The translations under genes were made by a program, and so were the position numbers. A stretch of 64,000 nt of DNA from Azorinus chamasolen (lineage: Eukaryota; Mollusca; Bivalvia; Cardiida; Solecurtidae), in contig OY755252.1 of assembly GCA_963576725.1 (NCBI GenBank), forward strand, positions 47,854,140-47,918,139, given 5' to 3'. Position 1 is the first letter of the stretch, and each line of letters starts with the position of its first letter. Shown here one piece after another: positions 20,501-31,600 of this stretch. The notes below the pieces were generated by a model. That model had not been told where the DNA came from and did no database searches. It worked only from the letters and a program-made list of their open reading frames with translations.

Positions 20501-23087
20501 TATTTCTATATATGTGCTTTATTCCTTTATTTATCTCATTTCCTTATTTTACTGAATGATTTAACAAACTTGGATTGCAGACGACAATTAGAAACTTGGC
20601 GCCGAAAGGGTTAAGAAATAAATGGTTAACTAAACAAACAAGAGATTGAATTGAGCTTTCCAATTCAACTCGTTTAACGAAATAAAATAATGTGGACGGT
20701 AATAAAAACAAAATGCCTGTTGATAAAACTGAACTATCACATTAGACTTCATTTACTTGTTAACCTTTATTTTTACACCCGTCCCTTTCGGCGCCAAATT
20801 TCTAATTATCGTCTGCAAACCAATTTTGTTAAATCGTTCGGTAAAAAAGGAAATTAGATAAATAAATGCTAGTTTCAAAGGAATAAAGCACAGATATAGA
20901 AAAAGAATTTGAGACACAAAGTGAAGTCCCTGCTCAGACACCGCCTTAAAAAGGTGGCGTCTTGTCTGTGACTGCACTATTTGTCGCGGTGCATTTTTGC
21001 GACACTGGCGGTGAAAGGGTTAATAGAAAATGTCGCCTCCTCAGTCTTCAAAATTGATTTCACTTGCATTTCTTTTCCGAACTACTATCAAAGTTTCAAT
21101 CAGTTTAGATCCTATAATAAGAAGCCGAATCACTCCGTATCTAACCTGGATCCAAACTATTTGCAAAGGTAATCACGAACCCACCAAGAGTATAATAAAT
21201 GCTCTAGCAGACATTAGACACAAAATACAATTTCTGTCAACAGTAACAATATACAAGAAGCTTTAAATAAGAGTCGGTTATGTAAACCATATTAACATTA
21301 GTTTTATCGCTATTTACCTTCAAACAGTGGTCTAATTATGGGTATGTAAGTCAGGTGGTAGTTTAATGCAGGTCAAAAATAATAGTGCATAGGCGCTTTC
21401 TGAATTACTTTTGACCTGCATTAAGCAACCACCTGCGATTTTAGCACTCCCTTGATGAATCAATGAATGGTCGCTTAAATCAGGTTTTATCGTATTCGTG
21501 TGATTCGATCACGTTGATTCCCTTTGAAATAATCTAAAACGTACACTTGTATATGATTTCAATCTACTATGGTTACATATAACATTTCTCTTGCCATTAA
21601 ACCTCTTCTCTCCTAACAACGCATTTTGCGCCTCTGTAAAACTTATTTATTGAAACCATTCTGAAAATAAGAGCATTTGCTCTATAGAAGCAAATTCTCT
21701 ATTTATCACAATGGTTTTAATACTACCCAATTCTACAATTCACATTTTCTATTATTAATGCTCCTTTTCGATAGATTAACGCGAATAGGTTGGGTCTAAA
21801 ATAGTCTAGGAGGGAATGCGTTAACTGGTATATCTTTCAGTATGTCGGTTTTCGCTTTAACTCTTTGTCGTCTGCTACAAGACCCAGCCTCTTCTAATAA
21901 ATCTACCCAAAAGGGGCATTTACAAATGTACTAGAGAAAGGGAAACTTTTAGAATTGTGTAGTTTCGTAACCAGTGTGATAAATAGAGCATTTGCACCTA
22001 TGGGGCAAATGCTCTATTTATCACAATAGTTTCAAAAAGTAATTTTTTACAGAGGCCTCAAAAGGCGTCAGTAGGAGGGAAAGGGCGAAAGGTGTAACAA
22101 CTAGTTTAAAACTTACTAATTGTCCTTATAGGTATAGCAGAGTACATGGCTGGACGACTGGAAAAAATTGTAGGTGATAATGAGTTAGCATACGCAAAGA
22201 TAGAGCCAGCCGAATACACAAATATATCCACCATCTTCCGTGCCGTACGGACACCGCGCGGTGACCTGTCGATATGGACCAACGACTACGAAACTTTAAA
22301 TTCTGTCGAAAGTTCCAGACAAACGACAACAGCAACGTTCAAGAACGCATCAGAGACCACTTTGACGAAAACAACCCCGAAACCACAAATCAAACCTATA
22401 CCTACCACGCCTAGATACCTGCCAGCAGGAGAGAACGTCTATGAAGAACTCAATCCCGACGAAAGGTCTAGACATGCGCAGCCAGCAAACGTGAAAGACA
22501 CATTTAAGAATTCAAACATGGCGAAGAATAACGAGAAACCACAAAAGACTGCTCCGCCTACCGCCCCAAAGCCAAATACACCAAAACGACCACAGTCACA
22601 ACGTGGTGGGCAAACGGTTCAGCCCCCTCCTCTTCCATCAAGAGAAGTGAAACAATCACCAAATCTCAACGGAAAACCACAACAAAAACCTCCTGAAAAT
22701 CACTACGAGAATAATGTTGGTCAGGTGTCTCCTGTAGTAAGATCTGTTGAAAAACGGGAAGCAGTTCACACAACTGTGAATCCAGAAACATCGGGGAAAG
22801 ACAAACTAGAACATGTTACACAACCAATGAACACATTTTCAAAGGAAAGTCCAGTTAGTCTGTCCGTATGCCCAAGTGATATAGCTCAACTCTCTGTTGC
22901 TGATGTCGGAATACACCTACAATCACTCAAATTGGACCGGTACGTCCAAACGTTCAAAGACAATATGATAGATGGCAAGCTTCTGAAAGAATTAGACAGA
23001 GATCTTATGAGAAACGAGTTTCAGATGAACGGACTTGAGTCCCTTCGATTGATGAAGTTTATTGAGGAAGGACACATTCCTTCATGA
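14435..23087 (+). CDS. CABIT-SAM adaptor, GAREM-like (5 exons)
   Basis: My spliced model joins 14435-14572, 15795-15924, 17309-17491, 18064-18231 and 22132-23087: 1575 nt, 524 residues, in frame throughout with GT-AG introns (phase 0, then 1, 1, 1). Residues 1-206 look like a CABIT domain (VMVNQGFYGEIS, DKFFSIPLSYKTNF, PLSQIIREYRLPCKAQ). The long last exon encodes a disordered Pro/Thr-rich linker with the SH3-type motif PPPLPSR (371-377) and tyrosine motifs NDYETL (Y259), NVYEELN (Y310) and HYENN (Y398, a pYxN site of the GRB2-SH2 type). A SAM domain closes the protein (about 456-519). CABIT + proline-rich linker + SAM is the plan of GAREM (GRB2-associated regulator of MAPK), which links receptor tyrosine kinases to Ras-MAPK signalling in the cytoplasm. 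Function is inferred from architecture. An extra 5' non-coding exon is possible because TTTACAG precedes the ATG. Confidence 0.78.
15558..15761. mobile_element. Family E MITE (pogo-like CAGT ends), intron 1
   Basis: Begins CAGTAAAACTCCTCTAAACC and ends GAGGTTTACTG. The core is the hairpin GCTTAATGCAGGTTGAA/CAACATGCATTAAG. CAGT termini and this terminal sequence are typical of pogo/Tigger-like non-autonomous elements. Confidence 0.65.
15795..15924 (+). CDS. GAREM-like exon 2
   Basis: Flanked by TTACTTTAG and GTAAAA; 43 codons plus one base. Encodes VFRLHTVSQQSRVIAKTQLY and the CABIT-like SIPLSYKTNF. Confidence 0.75.
16021..16395. mobile_element. Two family A MITEs head to tail
   Basis: The first copy runs from TTAACTATTTCGCTGCCA (16021) to TTTAGCAGCGAA (about 16192). 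The second starts directly with CTATTTCGTTGACAAT and ends GGAAGCGAAAGAG (about 16393). Each has its own GGATCC-type hairpin. No intact TTAA remains at the joint. Confidence 0.75.
17014..17247. mobile_element. Family B MITE (TTAA type), intron 2
   Basis: Starts TTGACCCATTCCCTCAT and ends CTGAGGGAATAAGTTAA. The core is ACCATTGTGATAAA...GCAAATGCTTCATTTATCACA. Family consensus ends are TTAACCCATTCCCTCATA and its complement. Confidence 0.75.
17309..17491 (+). CDS. GAREM-like exon 3
   Basis: Acceptor TTTTTCTTCCAG, donor GTACTT; two bases complete a split codon, then 60 codons plus one base. Encodes PLSQIIREYRLPCKAQF, the most recognisable CABIT segment. Confidence 0.78.
17850..18063 (+). repeat. 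Tandem copies of the exon 4 acceptor region
   Basis: The sequence TATGTTCCAGGTG(A/T)ATTGGAC through TTTCCCAACTGAGACTTTCA occurs near 17888, again near 17976 and then in the real exon 4 at 18064, with 86-88 bp spacing. The first copy keeps a CAG acceptor; the second has AAG. Reading the first copy onward meets TAG in the second, so these are partial pseudo-exons. Confidence 0.85.
18064..18231 (+). CDS. GAREM-like exon 4
   Basis: Acceptor TATGTTCCAG, donor GTACAT; phase 1 on both sides. Encodes VLDQDIVHVPLYLSQLRLSL and on to FGNP. Its first ~65 bp are duplicated upstream in tandem. Confidence 0.75.
18400..18485. repeat. Family D hairpin
   Basis: GATCAGATGGCTCCTACAGG pairs with GAGCCGTGTGATATGGGTCT, followed by CACTGTTTGCAAATGCG. 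Confidence 0.7.
18818..18915. repeat. Partial family B MITE
   Basis: TTAACCTTTTCCTCCATAAT is followed by GAAACCATTGTGATAAATAG and GCACTTGCTCC; the right half is absent. Confidence 0.6.
19251..19357. repeat. Near-perfect palindrome with TTAA ends
   Basis: Arms of about 48 bp: TTAATACACGTTTGTTTTCG through ACATCTGCAGTGTCCC, mirrored by GGGACACTGCAGATGT to ACGTGTATTAA, with a loop around GGAATGTTTAACAGT. Confidence 0.85.
19546..19850 (+). mobile_element. tRNA-derived SINE
   Basis: The head has a pol III A-box-like TGGTCTAGTTGTAACGC (from 19556) and an excellent B box GGTTCAAATTCC (19599-19610). Between them is a foldable anticodon arm, CTTGA-CTATCAG-TCAAG, with anticodon ATC (Asp-like). The acceptor stem does not pair well and a 200-bp unrelated body follows, which argues for a SINE and against a working tRNA gene. 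Confidence 0.75.
20217..20415. mobile_element. Family D MITE, complete
   Basis: Runs from TTAACCCGTTACTCCATA to ATTCATGAAGTAAAGAGTTTAA with the hairpin CCAGACGGCTCCTATAAGAA. Its right TTAA is also the left TTAA of the next element. Confidence 0.75.
20412..20614. mobile_element. Family C MITE (TTAA type)
   Basis: Starts TTAACCCTTTCACCGCC and ends TTGGCGCCGAAAGGGTTAA. The interior contains CACGACAAAAAGTGCAGTCC and GCAGACGACAATTAGAAA. Confidence 0.8.
20776..21023. mobile_element. Family C MITE, inverted copy
   Basis: Reverse orientation of the preceding element: CCCTTTCGGCGCCAAATTTC at the left and GGCGGTGAAAGGGTTAA at the right. This copy keeps the central hairpin (AAAAAGGTGGCGTCTTGTCT) that the 20412 copy has lost. 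Confidence 0.75.
21100..21175. repeat. Family A-like hairpin
   Basis: CAGTTTAGATCC and GGATCCAAACTATTTGC flank CACTCCGTATCTAACCT. Confidence 0.55.
21326..21495. mobile_element. Family E MITE, partial
   Basis: Hairpin arms AGGTGGTAGTTTAATGCAGG and CCTGCATTAAGCAACCACCT are clear, followed by GAATGGTCGCTTAAATCAGG. The CAGT ends are decayed. Confidence 0.65.
21597..21824. mobile_element. Family B MITE, inverted copy
   Basis: Begins TTAAACCTCTTCTCTCCTA and ends CTAGGAGGGAATGCGTTAA, with the hairpin GCATTTGCTCTATAGAAGC. Confidence 0.75.
21857..22092. mobile_element. Family B MITE
   Basis: Core GATAAATAGAGCATTTGC/GCAAATGCTCTATTTATC is intact. The right end reads AGGAGGGAAAGGGC and the TTAA is decayed. 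It ends about 40 bp before the acceptor of the last GAREM-like exon. Confidence 0.7.
22132..23087 (+). CDS. GAREM-like exon 5 (linker and SAM)
   Basis: Acceptor AATTGTCCTTATAG. The exon adds 317 codons and the stop at 23085-23087. It encodes the Pro/Thr-rich linker with PPPLPSR and YENN, then the SAM domain (LSVADVGIHLQSLKLDRYVQ, EFQMNGLESLRLMKFI). It is the longest host-like open frame in this part of the window. Confidence 0.85.
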
Positions 23088-23146
23088 ACAGGTCAACTGC
23101 TGTTGAGTAATGATGATAAAACATTGACAGTGCAGTATAACATGGC

Positions 23147-23350
23147 TTAACCCATTCCCTCATAGGCTATTAATAGATATAACCTCTTTGTATAAATCGA
23201 CCGAAAAGGAGCATTAACTGGAGAAAAGGAAAATTTTAGAATTTTTTGTTTGAAGCCTTTTTGATAAATAGAGCATTTGCTCCTATAGAAGCAAATGCTC
23301 TATTTATCACAATGGTTTCACAAAGTGACTTTTACAGAGTAAAGGGTTAA
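23147..23350. mobile_element. Family B MITE
   Basis: TTAACCCATTCCCTCATAGG at the left, GAGTAAAGGGTTAA at the right, with an intact GCATTTGCTCCTATAGAAGC hairpin. Confidence 0.75.
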
Positions 23351-23353
23351 GCG

Positions 23354-23462
23354 GCCACCAAAAGCGGTCTAATTATGGGCCTGTAAGGTAGGTGGTAGCT
23401 TAATGATCCTATAGGAGCTTTCTGTATTACTTTTGTCCTGCATTAAGCAACCACCTGTAGGA
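23354..23462. repeat. Family E hairpin
   Basis: AGGTGGTAGCTTAATG and CTGCATTAAGCAACCACCTG flank TCCTATAGGAGCTTTCTG. Confidence 0.65.
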
Positions 23463-23464
23463 AG

Positions 23465-24465
23465 GTAAAAATAATGATAATGATAATACAACACATTTTC
23501 CGACAGGATATTTTTGTTCAGCTAAATATTATCCCTATCCGAATACTACCAATTATTTTAAAAGGAGCCTCCTTTTTAGAAACTGGGATTTTGTACGGAA
23601 ATCAGGGGACATCTTCGGCCAAGTTCTGAATGACTCCATTTCTATTTCGGAACAACGCTTTGAATATTAATTAGACTGTAACCACATGTAAAATAGCTGA
23701 CACTGGTTGTTGGCCTACATAATAGATATTATTCAGGAAAATAAGGTAATATGCCCATCTTACCACATATAATTTACATGCAAATAAGCTAAATATACCG
23801 TTCAATGGTGTCAATCAAATATAACGGTCAAAGGGAGCGCATACAGTTACATCGAATGATTATATCCGGTATGTAACATATTGAATCTTGCAAAAAGATT
23901 CCGGCCAATGGCGAAGGATGTTCCGTTGGTTTCCGTAGCAATTCATTTTTCTAGTTTTTTTACACAAACAACCGTTTACTGACCGTGCTGTTTAGCGTTA
24001 AATAAGTGTTAAGGTACATAGATTCCAATTCTGAAGTCAGTTCGAAACGCAAAATTTGCGGAAATTTGCGCAGCATACATCTTTGAATAAAAAACATTTT
24101 TTCTAATAATCTTGTCAAAGCATTTTGACTGTGTCACAGGGTGGGTGGGATACCCACATGAACCCTGGATAGAGAGTGCTTTGGACATGTTTAGAAGTTG
24201 TTCAACCAACGCGCTGGTTTTCAGCAAATGGTGGCAATATTGACATGATATCGCGATCAAAATCCCGGACCCTAGGTCATAAGTCTGATTTAATTTTCAA
24301 GCATTTGATTGTTAAGATTTTGTGATTACTCCTTTTGATTTTACGAGTGAAAAGACGGACCAAAGGCCGTGGCCCTTTAAGACGGACCACCCGGCCCTTT
24401 TTGTTGTGTGATCTGTAGTAAGATGGACCCGCTGGGGATTCCCCTTCTTAACCATAGTTCAACAG
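23465..24465. other. Intergenic, no gene recognised
   Basis: Short frames only; no splice-supported exon or clear repeat found. Confidence 0.4.
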
Positions 24466-24469
24466 GATT

Positions 24470-24792
24470 TAAAATGTTGACGTTTAGCCTGTTACGGTCG
24501 GATGAGTGTGTACCCTTGCAAACAGTTTCGATCCAGATGAGAATCCGAGTAACTCGGTGTCTCATCAGGATCCATCCTGTGTTTTGGTACTCAGACCGTG
24601 TTGTTGAAAAAAGTGCCACATAAATCATCTATAACAACTGAAGTCAATGACATTTTCTACCGACAATAATTTGCTCAGCAGGCTAAAGGTTCAATACTGT
24701 GAATATGCTTTGAGACAATAAGGAATTAGAGTCGACGATGCAGGTTGCAGAAAACGATACACTTTGCAGACAGTATTACGTGAAAGAGTTAA
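24470..24792. mobile_element. Family A-related MITE with long right arm
   Basis: A family A hairpin (24518-24590) is followed by about 200 bp ending GTATTACGTGAAAGAGTTAA. The right end matches positions 34-82. Confidence 0.55.
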
Positions 24793-25018
24793 ACAATTCC
24801 CTCTTACACTACTTTTAAGCCCAACCATTTTGAATAAATCAACTGAAAAAAGAGCATTTCCTAGCATAATCCATTTTTTAGAATTATATATTGTTGAAAC
24901 CAATCCGATAAATACATCATTTGCTACTATAGAGCAAATGCTCTATTTATGACAATGGTTTTACAAATGACGTTTGTACAGAGGCGTCAAAAGGCGTTAG
25001 TAGGAGGGAACATGCTAA
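24789..25018. mobile_element. Family B MITE
   Basis: TTAAACAATTCCCTCTTACA at the left, GTAGGAGGGAACATG at the right, with hairpin GCAAATGCTCTATTTATGAC. Confidence 0.7.
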
Positions 25019-25484
25019 ACCTATCAGAGGCGTGAACAATTGCACAACACTCGTGAAAGAGCAAATCCTCAATGAATACCATAACAGGAAATGTTTATTC
25101 AAATCGCCTGATAAGTGTTACAAATTAGCATTTGTCTTTTATGTGACCTACAGGGTGTTCCCTATAGCGACACTGAATGCAGGCTTTTCTTACGGTGTTT
25201 TGGTCAGTTTTAGCTTACCTGCCATGGTGAAGTGTGGGGATCTCCATGTGCCATTCGTCATGCGCCGTCAACAATTTCTTTACTCTAATCTGGAAACAAT
25301 GTTTTTCAAAAATAAATACGCGATGCATCCATAGCTTTGTAAATGTCAAAATGTGCTCAATCTGTCACAACAGGATAGGATATGACATTTTATAAGTCGA
25401 CATTTAAAAATAACTTCCATGCACATGGACAATTTGAAGTAATTTTCTAAATTTTGCAAATTGCACCACTCTTTGTATGTTATC

Positions 25485-25492
25485 TATATAAG
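25485..25492 (+). promoter_or_regulatory. TATA box of the Ig-domain gene
   Basis: TATATAAG lies 61 bp before the ATG of the signal-peptide exon, giving an expected start near 25515 and a short 5' leader. Confidence 0.65.
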
Positions 25493-25545
25493 AGACAGTG
25501 AGCTCATCCACTGACAATCCAGTGACAGGCACATACTGTTTCACA

Positions 25546-25617
25546 ATGAGCTTGTTTCAAGGAGTAATTTTGCTCACGGTGTTTTGTGTTGTAGAAAGTC
25601 TCCCATATGACGCTGTG
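25546..25617 (+). CDS. Ig gene exon 1 (signal peptide)
   Basis: 24 codons ending PYDAV before a strong donor GTAAGT. The hydrophobic core VILLTVFCVV and the upstream TATA box support it as a true first exon. Confidence 0.75.
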
Positions 25618-28600
25618 GTAAGTTTTGGCAAATCGTGTTTTTACATAGACGCTTTTTGGTACTCTTGCAACCAAAGTAGACCCAGATCAGAGGACTCCTG
25701 TAGGGGCCTTCTAATCAGAAGCTGGTATATTTGCGTAACCTGTAGCCTGCTGAGCAAATTATTGTTACGGCATTTTTCACATATTACATTTTCAAAATTC
25801 AAGCTATAATCAATTTGTCTACTAAAATACAATCTTTATCCATGCTTATAAAACTTTTAGTTGAGTCTGAGTTCGTTCTCAAGTCTTTTTGATTGGTCAG
25901 ATTTGAGCCTTTGGCTTAAATCTGACCAATCAAAAGCTTGAGAACTCAAACCTGACCAATCAAAAGCTTGAGAACAATCTCAGACTCAACTAAAATGTTT
26001 TATAAGCAATGAACCCTTGTTGTCAAACAGTTTGAATCCTGATGAGACGCCGAGTTACTCGACGTCTCATCTGGATCCAAACTGTTTGCATAAGTATTAA
26101 CTCATCCGCCCGCAGCAGGTTAACGGTTAAGGAGAATATAGATCAGGGTCCATGCTTATAAAACGTTTAGTTGAGTCTGAGTTCGTTCTCCAGTTTTTTA
26201 TTGGTCAGATTTGAGCCTTTGGCTCAAATCTGACCAATCAAAAGCTTGAGAACTCAAATCTGACCAATCAAAAGCTTGAGAACGAAACTCAGACTCAACT
26301 AAAAGCTTTATAAGCATGGACCCTGATTTCTAAAGTTTTCGCCGAGTAAACCTCACATTGTGCAGAATACCATTTTAGAATTCATACTCATTCAGTGTTA
26401 ACATTTTAATTTCTTACATGGATTATCAGCTGGTAAAGTGGTAAAGGGTTAATTAACCAATTACCTCATACACCTCATTACCTCATTACCTCATACACCT
26501 CATTACCTCATACACCTCATTACCTCATACACCTCATACACCTCATACACCTCATTACCTCATACACCTCATACACCTCATTACCTCATACACCTCATAC
26601 ACCTCATTACCTCATACACTTTTTAGACTCATAACCTCATTGGCTATGTTTAGACCTCTTTGAAAACATCTACTGAAAAGGAGCATTTACTAGAAAAAAA
26701 TGTATAGTTTTCAAACCATTATGATAGATAGAGCATTTGCTGCTGTGGAGCAACTGTTCTTTTTAAAAGGTGACTTTTATACAGGTGTCAAAGGGTGTGG
26801 ATATGAGCGTGTTTGTTAAGAGGTAACTTAAATCAATATTCATTGGATTTAATTGTGTTATCGTCTGCCTTATCTTAGAATGTTTTCTTTTTTACATTTC
26901 TGTTTTTGGTCCTTCGAGATTATTAGTTTGATGTGATAAGTTTTGAAAAATGAATACCGTTTCAGCGGGTGCTAGGGTGTCAGCTCTTTTAATAACTGCT
27001 CATGAACAGATAAAATATCAAAGGCCTGAATGGCCATAATGGCGTTCGGGTTTGATAGCACTCGTTTATTTTGAATAAATGTAGTCTGCTTACAAATTTG
27101 AAGGTAGACTGTTTTTATTTTTAATTACTAAGAAGATCCATACATGTACATACAATTACGGTAGTTGTTTGGAACGAACCTGATGAAACTCAAATTCAGA
27201 ACTAAAGTCAGAAGTAGAGTTGTAAGCTGGGAAAGACATTTCAACAAATTGCTACCTACTTTCGCTTTTACACGACACAAACGTCTTGAGCAAACGACAG
27301 TGTCAGCGACTCGGCGGTTACACGATACATAGAAGAGACTCTTATTTTCACAGTTGTTACTGACACTGGAAAATAATTTGATTGAATATGTGTTGAAAAC
27401 CTTCTATGGATAATACTTACTTTGATAAGCCGTTAGAATCCCGTGTTTTTACGGTTTTACTTCTTGTAAGACTTAGACTTGTGTTGAGGTTGGGTGCCAT
27501 AGTCAAAACACACCGTTCGATGCGTGATAAATGTGTATATGGGAATTCCGAATTTCATTGCTTGATTATTTTAGATTTCTTTGACCTTGTCCTTTATGAA
27601 ACTTCAGTACGGGTCAAACGGAAATGACCGAATACGATGCAAAAGGCAGTTTGATTGGCTGAAGATGTAGGACTATATGCTAATCAGTTATGAATGTGTA
27701 TAAAAATGCAATCGGAAACCTCGGCTATATTCCTTCTGCTTTAGAACGCCAAGGTGTTGCGAAAACTACGGTAAAAATATTTGTTCGCGTCTTCTTCTTC
27801 TTCTTCCGATTAAAGTACAGGGCCCACTCTGGAGCATCGACGTACTTGGAGTTTATTAAAATTCAAGACTTTTAAAAAGTTTATCTTTGTGTAGATTAGT
27901 AGTAATTATCTCACACAGCGAATTATTATTAAATACATGAAGAGTAAACAAATACATGAACATTTTAAAACCAATCTAGTGCAGACTTGAAGAAAACTAT
28001 TTTGTCTTGCGCATGTTCACTAGACAAGTGAACTCGTTGCCGTAAAGAGACCGACTAGTATATGGCGTTCCGAACGCCATAAAAACCGAGACTGCTATGT
28101 TCTCTTTTTGCATTGCTGCTTTTGCTTTCGATCTCCTATTCTCAGAACTTATAGCCATATAATAATGACCAAAAGTTTTGTTCCTGATGAGAGGCCTAGT
28201 CTAGATCCAAACTGTTTAGGAAAAGCATCACTGGTTCGACCAACCCATGCTTAAGGTAATCAACTCTGATTTTATGGAATGACCGAACTGCAGGTATTAG
28301 CATAATGCATGTGAAAAGTAATGCAGAAAGCTCCTACAGGAGCCTTCTGCATTATTCCCGCCCTGCACCAAGTAACCACCTTTTAAGACTCCTATGTTCA
28401 ATAAATGAATGGCCGCTTAAGACAGGTTCTACTGTACTAACAAGTGCTCGCCATTTCCGAGCTCTTGCTGTAGACAGATTATGGCTATTTACGACTGTAT
28501 CACGAATTGACAACTCATATGCCATAATGGACAAATAAACGCAAAATACATTGGCACTTGCAATAATTGTAAAATCAAAATTCTCCCCTACTATATCATA

Positions 28601-31600
28601 TGATAAGCAATAAATTCTGTCTTGTTTAGCATGCAAGAAATTAATACAGAAACTCATTATAAATAGTATCCTATAAACAGAGATGAACCAAACACATTAT
28701 ATATTATTATACAAACTACAAATCATCCCAGGGATCAAGGAATATTCATTTTATTTGTTTCGATATTTAACCGCAATGCTTTGGTGACCGATGTATGATA
28801 TAATAAATAAAAGACAGCCGGGATCCAGATAAGTACACAAGTAACCTCAGCGTCTCAACAAGACCACGTCCTTTTATATACCTGACTATCTTTTTATACT
28901 CAAAATGTAAAAGATTTCACTTCACCAAATTCAAGCAGCCTGAATTGGGGTGATCCAATTGTAGGTTATGTATGACATTATTAAACAATAACCATCCGCG
29001 AATTTACTTGCACTTTCAAGCATTTTGCATCCAGATGAAACATGGCATAGCTCGATATCATCTCCGTTTTACGTTCAGCACTACCTATCGGCAACTGTTC
29101 GAATGAAGCAGAGGAAGCTGAGAACAAGCAAAATCAGTGGACAACTATTTGCGACAAGCTTAAGATTAAAGCTTAATCCTTTCCTCCATGTAAGAAATAA
29201 TGAAATATTAACTACATACATTAATTTGTTATAATAGCACTTGGACACATGAATGTTTGGCCGTGACAGACACTTTAAAATCAGATATATATTATTTCAT
29301 AAGCAAACAAAGCAGACCCTAATCAGACGGCACATATAGTAGCCTATATGGTCCGTCTGACCAGGGTCTGCTCGGTTTACAAAGGCGTAGAAAGGTGTTT
29401 ACATGTATATGAAGTAAAGGGATAAACAGTTACACGGTGGCCTTACCTTGGTGCGTTTTAGGACTTGAACCTTTCAATGCTGCTTAAACATAGAGTCCTC
29501 TCAGTTCAGTATGAAAGGCTTAAATTTGCTAGTGGATTTTGAATGATAAACGGTACAGACCCTGATCTGTGTGTGTCCGATGTTCAAAGCATTAATCTGC
29601 CTAACGTCCTTTTCAAGGAATATATGCAAACATGGTGTACCGAGAATAGAGGGCACCATAGTTAACCAAGTATTTTTCATTAGGCATTTTAAAACATCCA
29701 ATGCGTGTCTGGGATCTTATCTTTTAGCATATACTCTCGGACGGACGACGTACATCATTAACATTATGTTCCTCTGCCTTTAGCGTCGAAAATTATTTGA
29801 ATTTGTTTAACCCATTCCCCCATATTGACACATTTTGACGCCTCTGTAAAAGTCACTTTTTGAAACCATTGTGGTAATGCTCTATTAATCACAATGGTTT
29901 CTAAACTACACATTTCTAATTTTTCCCTTTTGTGTAATAAATGCTCCTTTTCGGTAGATTTGTTCAAAACGGTTGGGTCTAAAAAATAGCCTATGAGATG
30001 ATGGTTTAATGTATGACAATGAGTAGGTTTATCGGCACAGCATCACTAAATAAGTTTATATAGAGCTAATATTTTATGAGGGAAAATGAACAAGAAAAAT
30101 AAGTACAAAAGCAGAAAGTAATGATAATGATGATGATGATGATGATGATAATGACGGAAAGAATATGATGATGATGATGATGATGATGATGATGCTGATG
30201 ATAATGAGAATAAGATGAAGAGGATGATGGTGATGGTATAGGCTAATCTCAAGCATTGAAAAGCAGAAGAATGAATCAAACCCACTCTCCCTACAGGGCC
30301 AAAAAGTCTCTACATCAAACTCCAGCCCTCGATGAGCTTGTGAAATCGGTAGTGGTATCGTCAAATGGCACGACAGAGTCTGGGGAAGTAACCATGACTG
30401 TTTCCTTTTTGCGAACGAGCGATTTTGCATGGGCCGTGAAGAAATATTCTATAATGAGCAAAGGACAGTCAACGCTTCAAGGAAATACCATTACGACATC
30501 AATCACTCTCAAGAAATATGATTTCAGGGGGATAAGATTGGTCATCTTGGCCGGGAAAAACATTGTTTCGATTGTTCCAACTACAAGTATTAGAGACGCC
30601 AGTGAAGAACGTCTTGCAGCCTTTGACTACCTTGTGAGAGCACCAGAAAAGGTATCGGCAGAAAATGGAACGGTCTCTTTTGATGTGCAATTTTTGAGCA
30701 ATGAAAATAGTCAGATACAAAGTGGTAAAGTCTGTTTCTACTTGTCTCTTACCATGCAGGGATCGCGGCCCAAAAAGAAATATAACAAGATCAACCTTGA
30801 CTACCATTCTACAGATGCTTCGATTACCTTTAACATTAACCCAGAGTCACCTCCGGGGGTTTTAGCGCTTGGTATGGAGATACGAAACAGACAAACCGAT
30901 GAAGAAACAAATTTATTTACTATAAAATTACTGAAGCATGTTGAAGTAGCACATGATTATGCCACTACAAATGGGGTGGTTATTGATAACCTATACTGGA
31001 CGCCACCAACTGTGTACTACAGTGGCACTCGACAACACGGGGGCGTTTCTTGTATGGCATTTGGGTATACGGCACCTATCATCACATTTTTAAAAGACGG
31101 TGAACCTGTAAATCAAGTTTCGTTTTACAATAATGACTTTATGGCCTTCGCATATGTTTCCTTTGACGGTCGTGAAGTAGATGAGGTCAAAGGCACGTAC
31201 ACATGTAAGGCCATAGGTGGAAACGAAGTTACTCAGGACCAGATAACTGTAGAAGAGCTGGTCGAGCCAACCTTTATAGAAGCTAAGCTAATCCAGAACA
31301 CAACTGGCGCTATAGGAGTAACGTGCACTGCCACAGGACCCCCTATGCCAATATTTGCAATGTATACCAATACAAGATCTGGACAACGGATACGCTTATA
31401 TGATGTTTCCAGTCCAGATATACAGGCATGTACCAATCGCAGACGTATAGATGACAACACGTTCTCTCAAACCGTACTGATGGTAGGACTGGAAGGCTTC
31501 AATATACCCGCAGTATATTGCGTCATAGAAAGTAATTACCGAGGAGATGTCTTCCAAGTCATCGAGGTCGTCGAGGTCAACAACAACCCAAACGCCCCAT

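Noticed and set aside
25032..25334. 100-codon plus-strand frame upstream of the Ig gene
   Set aside because: No domain, no signal peptide at its start, and it begins just after a MITE; chance frame more likely.
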